From NCBI GenBank assembly GCA_000620205.1, contig JHVP01000001.1, forward strand, positions 1 to 64,000: 64,000 nucleotides of DNA, in the 5' to 3' direction. This document shows, piece after piece, positions 22,498-32,056 of the stretch. Every line of letters begins with the position of its first letter. Positions within the stretch are counted from its first letter, which is position 1. The notes below the pieces were generated by a model. It saw only the letters and a program-made list of their open reading frames with translations. It was not told the DNA's origin and searched no databases. The translations under genes and the position numbers were made by a program. This stretch comes from Geodermatophilaceae bacterium URHA0031. Its GTDB lineage: Bacteria; Actinomycetota; Actinomycetes; Mycobacteriales; Geodermatophilaceae.

Positions 22498-23526
22498 TCA
22501 GGCGGCGGCCACCCGTGGCGCGACCTCGGTGCCCAGCAGCTCGATGCCCCGCAGCAGGTCGGCGTGCGCGAGCCGCGGGTTGGTCATCTGCAGCGAGATC
22601 CGGTCAACCCCTCCGAGCTGCTCCGAGATCCGGACCAGCTTCTCCGCCACGGTGTCCGGGTCGCCCATGAAGAAGGCGCCGTTCGGTCCGCTCGTGGCGT
22701 CGAACTGCCCGCGGGACGGCGGGGAGAAGCCCCGCTCCCGGGAGACCTTGGTGAACATCTCGTGCCAGCCCGGGTAGATGGTGTCCGCGGCCGCCTGGGT
22801 GCTCTCGGCGACGAAGCCGAACACGTGCAGCCCCACCTGCAGCGTCTCCGGGGCGTGCCCCGCCTGCGCGCCGGCCCGGCGGTACAGGTCGATCAGCGGG
22901 CCGAACTGGCGCGGCTCGCCACCGATGATGGCGACCATCAGCGGCAACCCGAGCAGCCCGGCGCGGGCGAAGGACTCCGGCGTCCCGCCGACGCCGACCC
23001 AGATGGGCAGCGGGTCCTGCAGCGGCCGCGGGTAGACGCCCTGACCGGTGAGTGCGGGGCGGTGCCGGCCGGACCACGTCACCTTCTCCGAGTCCCGGAT
23101 CTGCAGGAGCAGGTCCAGCTTCTCGGAGAAGAGCGAGTCGTAGTCGGCCAGGGACAGGCCGAACAGCGGGAAGGCCTCGGTGAACGACCCCCGGCCGACG
23201 ACCAGGTCGATCCGGCCCCGGGAGATCAGGTCGAGGGTGGCGAACTCCTGGAACACCCGGACCGGGTCGGCAGCGCTGAGCACGTTGACCGCGCTGCCCA
23301 GCCGGATGCGCGTGGTGCGGGCGGCCGCGGCGGCCAGGATGACCGCCGGCGCCGAGTCGTAGTACTCGGGCCGGTGGTGCTCGCCGATGCCGAAGGAGTA
23401 CAGGCCCACCTGGTCGGCGAGCGCGATCTCCTCGAGCAGGTGGGCCATCCGCTCCTCGGGCCCGACCACGTGACCCGACGCAGGATCGGTCACCGCCGAG
23501 ACGAAGCTGTCGACGCCGAGGTGCAT
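22498..23526 (-). CDS. LLM class flavin-dependent oxidoreductase
   Basis: A 342-residue luciferase-like TIM-barrel protein. It begins with LGVDSFVS and shows FGIGEHHRPEYYDSAPAVIL, IRLGSAVNVLSAADPVRVFQ, and SRGRIDLVVGRGSF, all typical of bacterial-luciferase-like FMN or F420 enzymes. Members oxidise diverse small substrates, and whether this one uses FMN or F420 cannot be decided. ATG at 23526 is clear. The membrane protein gene follows at once on the same strand. Confidence 0.85.
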   Translation of the reverse strand: MHLGVDSFVSAVTDPASGHVVGPEERMAHLLEEIALADQVGLYSFGIGEHHRPEYYDSAPAVILAAAAARTTRIRLGSAVNVLSAADPVRVFQEFATLDLISRGRIDLVVGRGSFTEAFPLFGLSLADYDSLFSEKLDLLLQIRDSEKVTWSGRHRPALTGQGVYPRPLQDPLPIWVGVGGTPESFARAGLLGLPLMVAIIGGEPRQFGPLIDLYRRAGAQAGHAPETLQVGLHVFGFVAESTQAAADTIYPGWHEMFTKVSRERGFSPPSRGQFDATSGPNGAFFMGDPDTVAEKLVRISEQLGGVDRISLQMTNPRLAHADLLRGIELLGTEVAPRVAAA

Positions 23527-23616
23527 GGGGTCCTCCCGGGTGCTGGCCGGCGCCGACGTTCCGTCAAACGCTCAACCACCAGTGAACCAGGCGCCGGCGC
23601 CCGCTCGCAGCCCCGG

Positions 23617-24243
23617 TCAGGTACGGGCGTCCTCGGACACGTCCGGGGCGAACTGCGCCAGCGCCGCCTGCACCCCGGCCGCGACCTCGTCCGGGGTCGC
23701 CGTCTCCCCGATCGCCGTCACCCACGCATCGATCGTGGCGGCGTTGTAGCGCTGCACCTCCGGCGTTCCCTCCCAGGCGACCGGGTCGCCGACCAGATCC
23801 CCGCGCAGGAAGAGCGCCAGCCCGAGGACGGCGACGTCCCAGCCGGGGCCCACGTACAGCGCTCCGGCACCGCTGCCCGCGAAGGCGACGGGCACGGAGT
23901 GCTCCAACCGCAGCTCGGTGGCCGCGCCGTCCGGGGTCAGCCACAGCCGCACGATGCTCTGCGGGCCACCCCAGCTGACCGAGAAGCCGTGCGGCGGGTC
24001 GCACTTCCGCACCTCGCCGCCGGCGTTCCCCTCCACCTGGAAGGCCCCACCGAGCTGGAGGTCCCCGCTCACCGGCGCGAACCACCGGGCGAGCCGGTCG
24101 GGCTCGGTGACAGCGGACCAGACGTCGGCGACCGGCGCGTCGTACCGGCGGTGCACGCTCACCGCGATCTCCTCGGCATCGCCGCTCCCCCGCCGCTGCA
24201 CGTCCCGGTGAGCTGCCACGAGCTCGTCGATGAGGTCCCTCAT
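23617..24243 (-). CDS. SRPBCC (AHSA1-like) domain protein
   Basis: A 208-residue START/AHA1-type protein. The family opening VHRRYDAPVADVWSAVTEPDRLARWFAPVSGDL lies near residue 30 and is followed by GGPQSIVRLWLTPDGAATELRLEHS. These proteins bind hydrophobic ligands and are often encoded next to an ArsR regulator, as here: the ATG overlaps the stop of the ArsR gene. It is probably co-regulated with that gene. The biochemical role is unknown. Confidence 0.85.
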   Translation of the reverse strand: MRDLIDELVAAHRDVQRRGSGDAEEIAVSVHRRYDAPVADVWSAVTEPDRLARWFAPVSGDLQLGGAFQVEGNAGGEVRKCDPPHGFSVSWGGPQSIVRLWLTPDGAATELRLEHSVPVAFAGSGAGALYVGPGWDVAVLGLALFLRGDLVGDPVAWEGTPEVQRYNAATIDAWVTAIGETATPDEVAAGVQAALAQFAPDVSEDART

Positions 24244-24617
24244 GTCCCCTCCTCCGTGTCGGCCGCGGGCACGGCGCCCGTGGTCGCTGGTCCCGACCGG
24301 GCACGCTTGCCCCGGGCGAGCTCGGTGGCCAGCGCATCCAGGCGCTGGTCCCAGAACCGGCGGAAGCCGGTGAGCCAGGCGTCGACCTCCTGCAGCCCGG
24401 CCGTGTCGACGGCGTAGAGCCGTCGGGCACCCTCGGCCCGCACCCGGGCGAAGCCGTTCTCCCGCAGCACCTTGAGGTGCTGGGAAGCGGCGGGCTGGGA
24501 GATGCCGAACTCGGCGTGCACCACGGCCGCGACCTGCCCGGCGGGCTGCTCGCCCTCGGCGAGCAGCTCCAGGATGCGGCGCCGGACCGGGTCGCCGAGG
24601 ACGTCGAACGCGTGCAC
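24240..24617 (-). CDS. ArsR family transcriptional regulator
   Basis: A 125-residue winged-helix repressor. HAFDVLGDPVRRRILELLAEG opens the protein. FGISQPAASQHLKVLRENG is the recognition helix and RRLYAVDTAGLQEVDAWL the wing and dimer helix, the pattern of the ArsR subtype paired with SRPBCC proteins. There are no metal-binding cysteines. The GTG at 24617 is chosen because it aligns with the family N-terminus. No Shine-Dalgarno precedes it and the predicted transcription start falls at or very near the GTG, so the mRNA may be leaderless. Confidence 0.88.
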   Translation of the reverse strand: MHAFDVLGDPVRRRILELLAEGEQPAGQVAAVVHAEFGISQPAASQHLKVLRENGFARVRAEGARRLYAVDTAGLQEVDAWLTGFRRFWDQRLDALATELARGKRARSGPATTGAVPAADTEEGT

Positions 24618-24623
24618 GGGCTG

Positions 24624-24652
24624 ACCATATAAGTAACGACTTATGAGCACAA
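24624..24652 (-). promoter_or_regulatory. Promoter and operator of the arsR-SRPBCC operon
   Basis: On the minus strand TTGTGC (24647-24652) and TATGGT (24624-24629) are separated by 17 bases. The spacer contains ATAAGT-N4-ACTTAT (24629-24644), a perfect dyad in an AT-rich island. A repressor bound there would block RNA polymerase directly. Only six bases separate the -10 element from the GTG start codon. The -35 match is weak, so the assignment rests mainly on the dyad and spacing. Confidence 0.6.
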
Positions 24653-24692
24653 CCCCGTGCACTGCTGCGGGTGGACTGCGGGAGACTGGGGT

Positions 24693-25964
24693 GTGATCGA
24701 GGTGCCCGTGGCGCTGTCCACGACGAACTGGGCCGGCAACTACACCTACTGGGCGACGGCGCTGCACCGCCCGCAGTCGCTGGAGCAGCTGCAGGAGGTG
24801 GTCTCCGCCGGGTCGCGGGTCAAGGTGCTGGGCTCCCGCCACTCCTTCACCGGCATCGTCGACTCGGCCGAGCTCGTGTCGCTGGAGGCGATGACCTCCA
24901 CGGACTCCGTCGTCGTCGCCCCGGACCGGCGGTCGGTGACCGTGGACGCCGGCCTGACCTACGGCGAGGTGGCCGCCGCGCTCCAGCCGCACGGCCTGGC
25001 GCTGCACAACCTCGCCTCGCTGCCGCACATCTCCGTCGCCGGCGCCGTGGCCACCGCCACCCACGGGTCCGGCGTGGGCAACGGCAACCTGGCGACCGCC
25101 GTGGCGGCCCTGGAGCTGGTGACCTCCAGCGGTGAGGTGGTCCGCGCCGCCCGCGGCGACACCGACTTCGACGGCATGGTCGTCGGCCTCGGCGCGCTGG
25201 GCGCGGTCACCCGGGTCACCCTCGACGTCGAGCCGGCGTTCGAGGTCGCGCAGCGGGTCTTCGACCACCTGCCGTGGCCGGCCCTCCTCGAGCACTTCGA
25301 CGAGATCGTCTCCTGCGGCTACAGCGTCAGCCTGTTCACCCTGTTCGGCGGCGACGTCGACATGGTCTGGGTCAAGTCGCGGACCGACGCACCGGCCCCG
25401 CCCGAGGGCGAGCTGTTCGGCGCGGTGCCGGCCGAGGGCGAGCGGCACCCGATCCCGGGCATCGACCCGACCCCGGCCACCCCGCAGCTGGGCAGCGCCG
25501 GGCCGTGGTCGGACCGGCTGCCGCACTTCCGGATGGGCTTCACGCCCAGCAACGGCGACGAGATCCAGTCCGAGTACCTGCTCCCCCGCGGCCACGCCGT
25601 CCCGGCCCTGGAGGCGCTCCGCGGGCTCGCCGACCGGATCCGGCCGCTGCTGCAGACCTGCGAGATCCGCACGATCGCCGCCGACCGGCTCTGGCTCAGC
25701 ACGGCGCACGAACAGGACTCCGTCGCCTTCCACTTCACCTGGCGGCAGGCCCAGTCCGAAGTCGAGGACCTCCTCGTCGACCTCGAGGCTGCACTGCTCC
25801 CCCTCGGGGCACGCCCGCACTGGGGCAAGGTCTTCCTCGCCGACGCCGCCACACTGGCCCCGCGGTACCCCCGGCACGCCGACTTCGCCGACCTGGTGCA
25901 GCGGCTGGACCCCCGGGGCGCCTTCGGCAACGCGTGGCTGGAGAGGCACGTCCTCGGTAGCTGA
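24693..25964 (+). CDS. Alditol oxidase-like FAD-binding protein
   Basis: A 423-residue flavoprotein of the VAO/ALO type, very close in layout to Streptomyces coelicolor alditol oxidase. TTNWAGNYTYWA starts the protein. VLGSRHSFTGI holds the histidine expected to bind FAD, and LASLPHISVAGAVATATHGS and the C-terminal RPHWGKVFLADAATL contain the substrate-pocket signature. It would oxidise the terminal hydroxyl of a polyol to an aldehyde with release of hydrogen peroxide. GTG 24693 is chosen because GGAG lies 8 bases upstream and the resulting length fits the family. Confidence 0.87.
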   Translation: MIEVPVALSTTNWAGNYTYWATALHRPQSLEQLQEVVSAGSRVKVLGSRHSFTGIVDSAELVSLEAMTSTDSVVVAPDRRSVTVDAGLTYGEVAAALQPHGLALHNLASLPHISVAGAVATATHGSGVGNGNLATAVAALELVTSSGEVVRAARGDTDFDGMVVGLGALGAVTRVTLDVEPAFEVAQRVFDHLPWPALLEHFDEIVSCGYSVSLFTLFGGDVDMVWVKSRTDAPAPPEGELFGAVPAEGERHPIPGIDPTPATPQLGSAGPWSDRLPHFRMGFTPSNGDEIQSEYLLPRGHAVPALEALRGLADRIRPLLQTCEIRTIAADRLWLSTAHEQDSVAFHFTWRQAQSEVEDLLVDLEAALLPLGARPHWGKVFLADAATLAPRYPRHADFADLVQRLDPRGAFGNAWLERHVLGS

Positions 25965-26004
25965 GCGTCGTCAGCCAGGCAGCAGTCCGCCCGGCTGACG
26001 ACGC
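25965..26004. terminator. 12-bp perfect stem-loop between convergent genes
   Basis: GCGTCGTCAGCC (25965-25976) pairs perfectly with GGCTGACGACGC (25993-26004) around a 16-base loop. It begins just after the alditol oxidase stop and runs into the last codons of the convergent LuxR-type gene, whose stop is at 25971. The position suits a bidirectional terminator. No T run follows on either strand. Confidence 0.65.
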
Positions 26005-27626
26005 CGGACGGCGTGGGCTGCGGCCTCGGCGCGGTTGCGGGCGCCCAGCTTCGCCAGGATGTGGCTCACGTGGTGCCCCGCCGTCTTCTCGCTGATGACC
26101 AGGGTGCGGGCGATGCCGGCGTTGGACAGCCCCCGGGCGACGAGCGCGAGCACCTCCTCCTCCCGGGCGGACAGCTCCCCCGCGTCCCGGCGGCGCGCCG
26201 GGTCGCCGCACTCGCGCAGCACCGCGACCGCGGCGTCCGCCGCCCGGGCGGCGCCCAGGTCGCGGAAGGCGGCCAGGGCCGCCGCCGCCTCGTCCCGCGC
26301 GGTGTCCCGGTCGTCGCGGGCCACCGCCCGTGCCAGCGCCAGCCGGGCCAGCGCCGCGTCGAACGGCAGGAGCAGACCGGTGAAGCCACGCAGCGCACGG
26401 CGGGCCGGTTCGGCCGCCTCCCCGGGGCGCCCGGCGGCGAGCTCGACGGCCGCGGTGGCCAGCTGCGCCCGGGCGTCGAGCAACCGGATGCCGGTGTCCG
26501 CGCCCAGCGCGGCTAGCTCGCCGGCCGCCGTCCGCGCGCCGGCCAGGTCGGCGAGGGCGAGCCGGGCGTGCACCAGCGGCGACAGCAGCCCGCCGGTCGC
26601 CACCGCGTCGTCGGGCGCGGCACTCAGCCCGCGCTCGAGCAGGCCGGCCGCCTGCCGGGGGCGTCCGTCGGCCAGCCGCAGCAGCGCCAGCGCGCGCAGC
26701 GTCGCCGGGTGCTCCTCCCGGCCGGCGAGCAGCTGCTCCGCCTCGGCCAGCCTCCCCTGCTGGACCCGCAGCTCGGCCAGCGAGGCGACCGTGGGCGCGC
26801 CCACCTCCGGCAGGTGCGGCGTGCCCACGGCCAGCGCCTCCTGCAGGGCCTGCTCCCCGTCGGCCCACCGGCCGTGGGCGATGAGCAGGTCGGCGTGCAC
26901 CGTGCGGGAGGCACCGAACAGCGGCGTGATCGCCGAGTCCCGCGCGAAGGCCTCGACGTGCGCGCACCACTCGGCGGCCCGCGTCCACTCACCGGCGGCC
27001 GAGCACCCCGCCACCAGGTTGCAGTAGGCCTCGCCGAGGGTGTGCACGTCCCGCGCCCGGCCGGCGGTGGCCGCCACCATGGCCTCCTCGAGCAGCCGCA
27101 AGCCGGGCTCCCGCCGGCCGGCCCGGACCTCGGCCCGCCCCAGCAGGCTGATCGCCAGCACCTCCAGGTCGTCGTCCCCGGTCACCCGGGCGACCTCCAG
27201 GGCGCGGGTCGCCGCCGCGGCCTGGTCGCACACGGTCGCCGCCTGCCGGGCGCGCTCGACGGCCACCCAGCCGTGACCGGCGCACAGCGGGACGTCGGCC
27301 ACCACCCGCTCGGCCCGGGCCAGCCACCCGCGCGCCGCCGACCCGTGCCCGCCGAGGACGTGCTGGTGGGCCACCCACACGGCCGACCGGGCCGCCTCAC
27401 CGCACCGGCCGGCCCGCAGGTGGTCGGTGAACGCCTGCTCGGGCAGCGCGATCGCCTCGGGGACCCGGCCGAGGAACCACTGCGCCTCGGCCAGGCCGTC
27501 CCGGGCGTCGGCGGAGCTCCCTACGGCGAGGGCGGCGGCGTACGCCGAGCGGGCGGACTCCCAGTCCGCCCGCTCGAGCGCCTGCCTGCCGGCCCGCAGC
27601 TGCGCGGCCCCCTCGGGCCCCTGCAC
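25971..27626 (-). CDS. LuxR-type regulator with TPR-like sensor region
   Basis: A 551-residue protein. Residues 1 to about 480 are Ala-rich helical repeats of the TPR/MalT-like type (for example [22 protein letters not shown]). Residues about 485-551 are a LuxR/GerE DNA-binding domain with [22 protein letters not shown] and [20 protein letters not shown]. There is no AAA+ or NACHT ATPase domain, so it is a short LAL-like regulator. The GTG at 27626 follows GGGAGG by 8 bases. It lies 47 bases downstream of the methyltransferase gene on the same strand. Confidence 0.85.
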   Translation of the reverse strand: MQGPEGAAQLRAGRQALERADWESARSAYAAALAVGSSADARDGLAEAQWFLGRVPEAIALPEQAFTDHLRAGRCGEAARSAVWVAHQHVLGGHGSAARGWLARAERVVADVPLCAGHGWVAVERARQAATVCDQAAAATRALEVARVTGDDDLEVLAISLLGRAEVRAGRREPGLRLLEEAMVAATAGRARDVHTLGEAYCNLVAGCSAAGEWTRAAEWCAHVEAFARDSAITPLFGASRTVHADLLIAHGRWADGEQALQEALAVGTPHLPEVGAPTVASLAELRVQQGRLAEAEQLLAGREEHPATLRALALLRLADGRPRQAAGLLERGLSAAPDDAVATGGLLSPLVHARLALADLAGARTAAGELAALGADTGIRLLDARAQLATAAVELAAGRPGEAAEPARRALRGFTGLLLPFDAALARLALARAVARDDRDTARDEAAAALAAFRDLGAARAADAAVAVLRECGDPARRRDAGELSAREEEVLALVARGLSNAGIARTLVISEKTAGHHVSHILAKLGARNRAEAAAHAVRRRQPGGLLPG

Positions 27627-27673
27627 GCGCCGAGCCTCCCACGGACCGGCCGGGCTGAGGAGCCGCCGAGCGG

Positions 27674-28498
27674 TCAGCGCCGGGTGCCGACGGCGAGCAG
27701 GTACTCGCTGCCGAACCGGGCCTGCTCCGGCGTGCCCTGGTCGAACTCGTCGCACACGGCGTCCACCGCAGCGTCGAACTCCGCCTCCCGGCCCTCCCGC
27801 ACCGCGTTGGCGCGGGCGGCGATCGTCGGCCCGTAGTACGCCCGGAAGTGCCGGGCGTAGTCGTGCGCCTGCGGGAACGCGGTGATCTCCAACGCCTCCC
27901 GGCGCAGCGTGGTCCACTCGACCCGGCCGCCGAACAGCGCGCGCAGGTGCTCCTCGCTCCCCCACAGCGGCGGGGGCTGGGTACCGGGCGGAGGCGGGGG
28001 CATGAACGGCTTCATGGCGCGGAACAGCGCGCCCACCATGCCCTCGGGTGTCCAGCAGAGCACGCCGATGGTGCCGCCGGGCCGGCAGACCCGGACCAGC
28101 TCGTCGGCCGCCTCCTGGTGGTGCGGGGCGAACATGACGCCGATCGCGGACATCACGACGTCGGCGGACGCCTCGTCGAACGGCAGGTGCTCGGCGTCGG
28201 CCTCGGTCCACTCCAGCGACAGCCCGGACTCCTCGGCCGTCCGCCGGCCGGCGGCCAGCAGCTCCGGGGTGAGGTCGCTCGCGGTGACCCGGGCCCCACG
28301 GGCCGCGGCCGGCAGGGCTGCGTTCCCGGTCCCGGCGGCGACGTCGAGCACCCGGTCGCCGGCGCTGATGCCGCAGGCCGCGACCAGCCGGGGCCCGAGC
28401 GGGGTCAGGAAGGTCTCGACCATCCGGGGATAGTCCCCGGAGGCCCACATGGCGCGGTGGCGGGCCTTCAGTTCGGTGTCGGGAACGGTGGCGGTCAT
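27674..28498 (-). CDS. SAM-dependent methyltransferase (class I)
   Basis: A 274-residue Rossmann methyltransferase. Motif I reads [17 protein letters not shown] near residue 48, with an acidic motif II (ASDLTPELL), motif III ([22 protein letters not shown]) and a UbiE-like [17 protein letters not shown] strand. A Pro-rich loop [12 protein letters not shown] interrupts the C-terminal half. It is a UbiE/COQ5-like enzyme of unknown substrate. The ATG at 28498 has GAGGAGG 5 bases upstream. Confidence 0.85.
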   Translation of the reverse strand: MTATVPDTELKARHRAMWASGDYPRMVETFLTPLGPRLVAACGISAGDRVLDVAAGTGNAALPAAARGARVTASDLTPELLAAGRRTAEESGLSLEWTEADAEHLPFDEASADVVMSAIGVMFAPHHQEAADELVRVCRPGGTIGVLCWTPEGMVGALFRAMKPFMPPPPPGTQPPPLWGSEEHLRALFGGRVEWTTLRREALEITAFPQAHDYARHFRAYYGPTIAARANAVREGREAEFDAAVDAVCDEFDQGTPEQARFGSEYLLAVGTRR

Positions 28499-28605
28499 GG
28501 TGCCTCCTCGGCAGCGTGGATCACTGCCGCCGAGCCTGGCCGCCACCGCTCCCCGTCACATCGGGCGAACTCCCCATCCGCTGCCCATCGGGATGGGGCG
28601 GCCCG

Positions 28606-29613
28606 TCAGTTGCCGCTGGAGAAGGCGGCGTCGAAGGCGGCGGCGGGCGGGTCGAAGGCCAGCCGGCGGACGAACTCCAGCGCTTCGGGCGCCCCGACCA
28701 GCCGGTCCATGCCGGCGTCCTCCCACTCCACCGAGATCGGCCCGGTGTAGCCGATGGTGTTCAGCATCCGGAAGCACGCCTCCCACGGCACGTCGCCGTG
28801 GCCGGTGGAGACGAAGTCCCAGCCGCGCCGCGGGTTGGCCCACGGCAGGTGGGAGCCCATCCGGCCGTTGCGCCCGTTACCCACCTGACGCTTCGCGTCC
28901 TTGCAGTCCACGTGGTAGATCCGGTCCCGGAAGTCCCACATGAACCCGACCGGGTCCAGGTCCTGCCACACGAAGTGCGACGGGTCCCAGTTCAGCCCGA
29001 ACGCCTCGCGGTGCCCGATCGCCTCCAGGGTGGCGACCGTCGTCCAGTAGTCGTAGGCGATCTCCGAGGGGTGCACCTCGTGCGCGAACTTGACCCCGAC
29101 CTCGTCGAAGACGTCCAGGATCGGGTTCCACCGGGCGGCGAAGTCGGCGTAGCCGTCGGCGATCATCGACTCGGGCACCGGCGGGAACATCGCCACGGTC
29201 TTCCAGATCTTGCTGCCGGTGAACCCGACGACGACGTCGACGCCCAGGGCGCGGGCGGCACGGGCGGTCAGCTTCATCTCCTCCGCCGCCCGCTGCCGGA
29301 CGCCCTCGGGGTCGCCGTCGCCCCACACCCGGGCGTTGACCATCCCGCGGTGCCGCTCGTCGATCGGGTCGTCGCAGACGGCCTGGCCGTTGAGGTGGTT
29401 GGAGATGGCGTACACCGACAGGCCGTGCCGCTCCAGGATCCCCAGCCGCTCCTTGACGTAGGACTCGTCCTCGGCGGCCCGGGCGACGTCGAGGTGGTCG
29501 CCCCAGCAGGCGATCTCCAGGCCGTCGTAGCCCCAGCCGGAAGCCAGCCGGCACACCTCCTCGAACGGCAGGTCGGCCCACTGGCCGGTGAACAGGGTGA
29601 CGGGGCGGGGCAT
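28606..29613 (-). CDS. Sugar phosphate isomerase/epimerase-like TIM-barrel protein
   Basis: A 335-residue AP-endonuclease-2/xylose-isomerase-like barrel. Metal-ligand candidates are the glutamate in [14 protein letters not shown], the aspartate and histidine in [18 protein letters not shown], and the glutamate in [11 protein letters not shown]. Barrels of this kind paired with Gfo/Idh dehydrogenases work on keto-sugars, inositols or glycosides. ATG 29613 overlaps the stop of the upstream Gfo/Idh gene (ATGA), tying the two enzymes together. The substrate is unknown. Confidence 0.85.
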   Translation of the reverse strand: MPRPVTLFTGQWADLPFEEVCRLASGWGYDGLEIACWGDHLDVARAAEDESYVKERLGILERHGLSVYAISNHLNGQAVCDDPIDERHRGMVNARVWGDGDPEGVRQRAAEEMKLTARAARALGVDVVVGFTGSKIWKTVAMFPPVPESMIADGYADFAARWNPILDVFDEVGVKFAHEVHPSEIAYDYWTTVATLEAIGHREAFGLNWDPSHFVWQDLDPVGFMWDFRDRIYHVDCKDAKRQVGNGRNGRMGSHLPWANPRRGWDFVSTGHGDVPWEACFRMLNTIGYTGPISVEWEDAGMDRLVGAPEALEFVRRLAFDPPAAAFDAAFSSGN

Positions 29614-30812
29614 CAGTTCTCTCCCGGGTGGTCGTCGGTGGGGATCTCGGTCCAGGTGGAACGGTCTGCGGCACTGCGCTCGACGGCGTCCAGCACGCGC
29701 TGGACCTGCAGCCCGTCGGCGAAGGACGGCCGGGGCTGCGAGCCTTCGGCCAGCGCCCCCACCAGGTCCACCACCTGGTGGGTGAAGCCGTGCTCGTAGC
29801 CCAGGCCGTGCCCGGCCGGCCACCAGGCAGCCACGTAGGGGTGCTCGGGCTCGGTGACCACGATCCGCCGGAAACCGGCGGTCTCGGCCGGCTCGGCGCC
29901 GTCGTAGAAGTCCAGGACGTTCATGTCCTCGAAGTCGAAGGCCAGGCTGCCGGCCGACCCGTTGACCTCGATCCGGATCGCGTTCTTCCGGCCCAGGGCG
30001 AACCGGGTCGCCTCGAAGGTGGCCAGCGCGCCCTCGGTGAACCGGCCGAGGAACACGGCCGCGTCGTCGACGGTCACCTCGCCCATGCCCTCCCCGGCGA
30101 CCCCGCCGAGGGTGCCGGTGCTGGCCGGCAGCGGCCGCTTGCGGACGAAGGTCTCCATCAGCGCGCTGACCCCGGTCAGCCGCTGGCCGGTGATGAACTG
30201 GGTGAGGTCGACGATGTGCGCGCCGATGTCACCCAGCGCGCCCGAGCCGGCCTTGTCCTTCTGCAGCCGCCACGACATCGGGGCAGCCGGGTCGGCGATC
30301 CAGTCCTGCAGGTACTGCGCCCGGACGTGCCGGATGGTGCCCAGCCGCCCGTCGGCCACCAGCTTCCGGGCGAGCGACACCGCCGGCACCCGGCGGTAGG
30401 TGAAGCCGACCATCGCCCGCACCCCGGACGCCGCCGCCCGGTCCGCGGCCGCGACCATCGCCTCGGCCTCGGCGACCGAGTTGGCCAGCGGCTTCTCGCA
30501 CAGCACGTGCTTGCCCGCCTCGAGCGCGGCGATCGCGATCTCGGCGTGGGTGTCACCGGGGGTGCAGATGTCGACCAGGTCGACGTCCGGGCGCTGCAGG
30601 ACGCGGCGCCAGTCGCTCTCGGTGTCCGCCCAGCCCAGCCGGTCGGCCGCGGCCGACAGCGCGGCGGGGTCGCGGCCGGCCAGCACGGTCAGCTGCGGGG
30701 TGAGCGGTAGGTCGAAGAAGCGCGGCGCGGTGCGCCACGCGTGGGAGTGGGCCACGCCCATGAAGGCGTAACCGATCATGCCGACGCGCAACGGCGGCGC
30801 GGAGGGGGTCAT
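29613..30812 (-). CDS. Gfo/Idh/MocA family oxidoreductase
   Basis: A 399-residue NAD(P)-dependent sugar dehydrogenase. The N-terminal Rossmann fold shows [16 protein letters not shown] and [30 protein letters not shown], with the catalytic lysine in EKP. The C-terminal GFO_IDH_MocA_C domain includes [21 protein letters not shown] with the conserved aspartate and histidine. It follows the ABC transporter lipoprotein by 61 bases and overlaps the TIM-barrel gene. It probably oxidises the imported sugar or polyol. Confidence 0.92.
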   Translation of the reverse strand: MTPSAPPLRVGMIGYAFMGVAHSHAWRTAPRFFDLPLTPQLTVLAGRDPAALSAAADRLGWADTESDWRRVLQRPDVDLVDICTPGDTHAEIAIAALEAGKHVLCEKPLANSVAEAEAMVAAADRAAASGVRAMVGFTYRRVPAVSLARKLVADGRLGTIRHVRAQYLQDWIADPAAPMSWRLQKDKAGSGALGDIGAHIVDLTQFITGQRLTGVSALMETFVRKRPLPASTGTLGGVAGEGMGEVTVDDAAVFLGRFTEGALATFEATRFALGRKNAIRIEVNGSAGSLAFDFEDMNVLDFYDGAEPAETAGFRRIVVTEPEHPYVAAWWPAGHGLGYEHGFTHQVVDLVGALAEGSQPRPSFADGLQVQRVLDAVERSAADRSTWTEIPTDDHPGEN

Positions 30813-30873
30813 CGCAGGCTCCAGGGAGGACGACCGGGGACGCCGACGCTCGTCGGCGTCCCCGGCGGTGCGG

Positions 30874-31929
30874 TCAGGACTCGAACGCGCTGTCGATGTA
30901 CTGGTCGACGTTGTCCTTGGTCACGACCGGCGCGTTGAGCACGATCTGCTTCGGCACCTCGTTCTCCACCAGGTCCGACATCGCCTTGTCCTGGACCAGC
31001 AGGCGGGCCATCTTGACGCCGTCCGCGGCCTGGGTCGAGGGGTAGATGACCGTGGCCTTGAGCACCGAGTCGTCCGCCTGGATGCTGCGCATCGCGTTCG
31101 CCGAACCGGCACCGCCGACCATGAAGAACTCGTCCCGGCCGGCGTTGTTGATCGCGGCGAGGACGCCGACGCCCTGGTCGTCGTCGTGGTTCCAGATCGC
31201 GTCGATCTTGGGCGCGGCCTGCAGCAGGTTCGAGGCGGCCTCCTCACCGGACTCGACGGTGAACTCCGCCGCCACCCGGTTGCTGACCTTCAGCCCGCAG
31301 TCACCGAGCGCGTCGGCGAAGCCCTGGCTGCGCTCCTGGGTGAGCGGCAGCGAGTCGATGCCGGCGATCTCGGCCACGACGGCGTTCGGGGTGTCCGACA
31401 GCTGGGAGCAGATGTACGTGCCCGCCGAGACGCCCATGCCGTAGTTGTCCCCGAGCACCGTGGCGCGCGCGGCGAACGGGCTGTCGAACTGGCGGTCGAC
31501 GTTGATCACCGGGATGCCGGCGTCCATCGCCTTGAGGGCGACCGGGGTCAGCGCCGCGCCGTCGAAGGGCAGCAGCACGATGGCGTCGACCTTGTCGTTG
31601 ATGAACGTCTCGACCTGGCTGATCTGGGTGCTGACGTCGTTGGTGCCCTCGGCGACCTGCAGCTCGACGTCGTCGTACTTGTCCGCCTCCGCCTTGGCGG
31701 CGTTGGTGATCCCGGACATCCAGCCGTGGTCGGCGGCCGGGGCGGAGAAGCCGATGGTGACCGTGTCGCCGGTGTCGTCGTTGGAACTGGCCGCGTTGTT
31801 GCCCCCGCTGTCGGAGCTGGACTCCTCCGGGGAGTTGCTGGTGCACCCGGCGACGAGCGCGGTGGCCCCGACCAGGCAGAAGGTGGTGGTCAACAGGCGC
31901 CGGAACGGCCGCTGCCGCGTTGCAGACAT
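30874..31929 (-). CDS. Sugar ABC transporter substrate-binding lipoprotein (RbsB-like)
   Basis: A 351-residue periplasmic-binding-protein family I lipoprotein. A signal peptide ends in the lipobox LVAGC (Cys near residue 29), followed by a Ser/Asn/Asp-rich linker. The mature domain begins at VTIGFSAPAADHGWMSGITNAAKAEADKY and includes TQISQVETFINDKVDAIVLLP and PVINVDRQF, the ribose/galactose-type fold. It delivers sugar to the permease and ATPase encoded just upstream. ATG 31929 has GGAGAG 6 bases upstream. Confidence 0.93.
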   Translation of the reverse strand: MSATRQRPFRRLLTTTFCLVGATALVAGCTSNSPEESSSDSGGNNAASSNDDTGDTVTIGFSAPAADHGWMSGITNAAKAEADKYDDVELQVAEGTNDVSTQISQVETFINDKVDAIVLLPFDGAALTPVALKAMDAGIPVINVDRQFDSPFAARATVLGDNYGMGVSAGTYICSQLSDTPNAVVAEIAGIDSLPLTQERSQGFADALGDCGLKVSNRVAAEFTVESGEEAASNLLQAAPKIDAIWNHDDDQGVGVLAAINNAGRDEFFMVGGAGSANAMRSIQADDSVLKATVIYPSTQAADGVKMARLLVQDKAMSDLVENEVPKQIVLNAPVVTKDNVDQYIDSAFES

Positions 31930-32056
31930 CGTTCTCTCCTCGTATCGAGCCGTCCTGGGCAGTCCAGGAGTCGGATGGGACTGACGGGTGCTGCCCCCCG
32001 ACGGCCGGTGGACCCGGGCTGGGGGTCGTGCTGGTCCGCGCCGGGGCGCGGCCAGG

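Noticed and set aside
23546-23598. 9-bp inverted repeat (GCCGGCGCC/GGCGCCGGC) between the SRPBCC and LLM genes
   Set aside because: The arms are made only of G and C and the loop is 35 bases, so chance pairing in this GC-rich DNA is likely.
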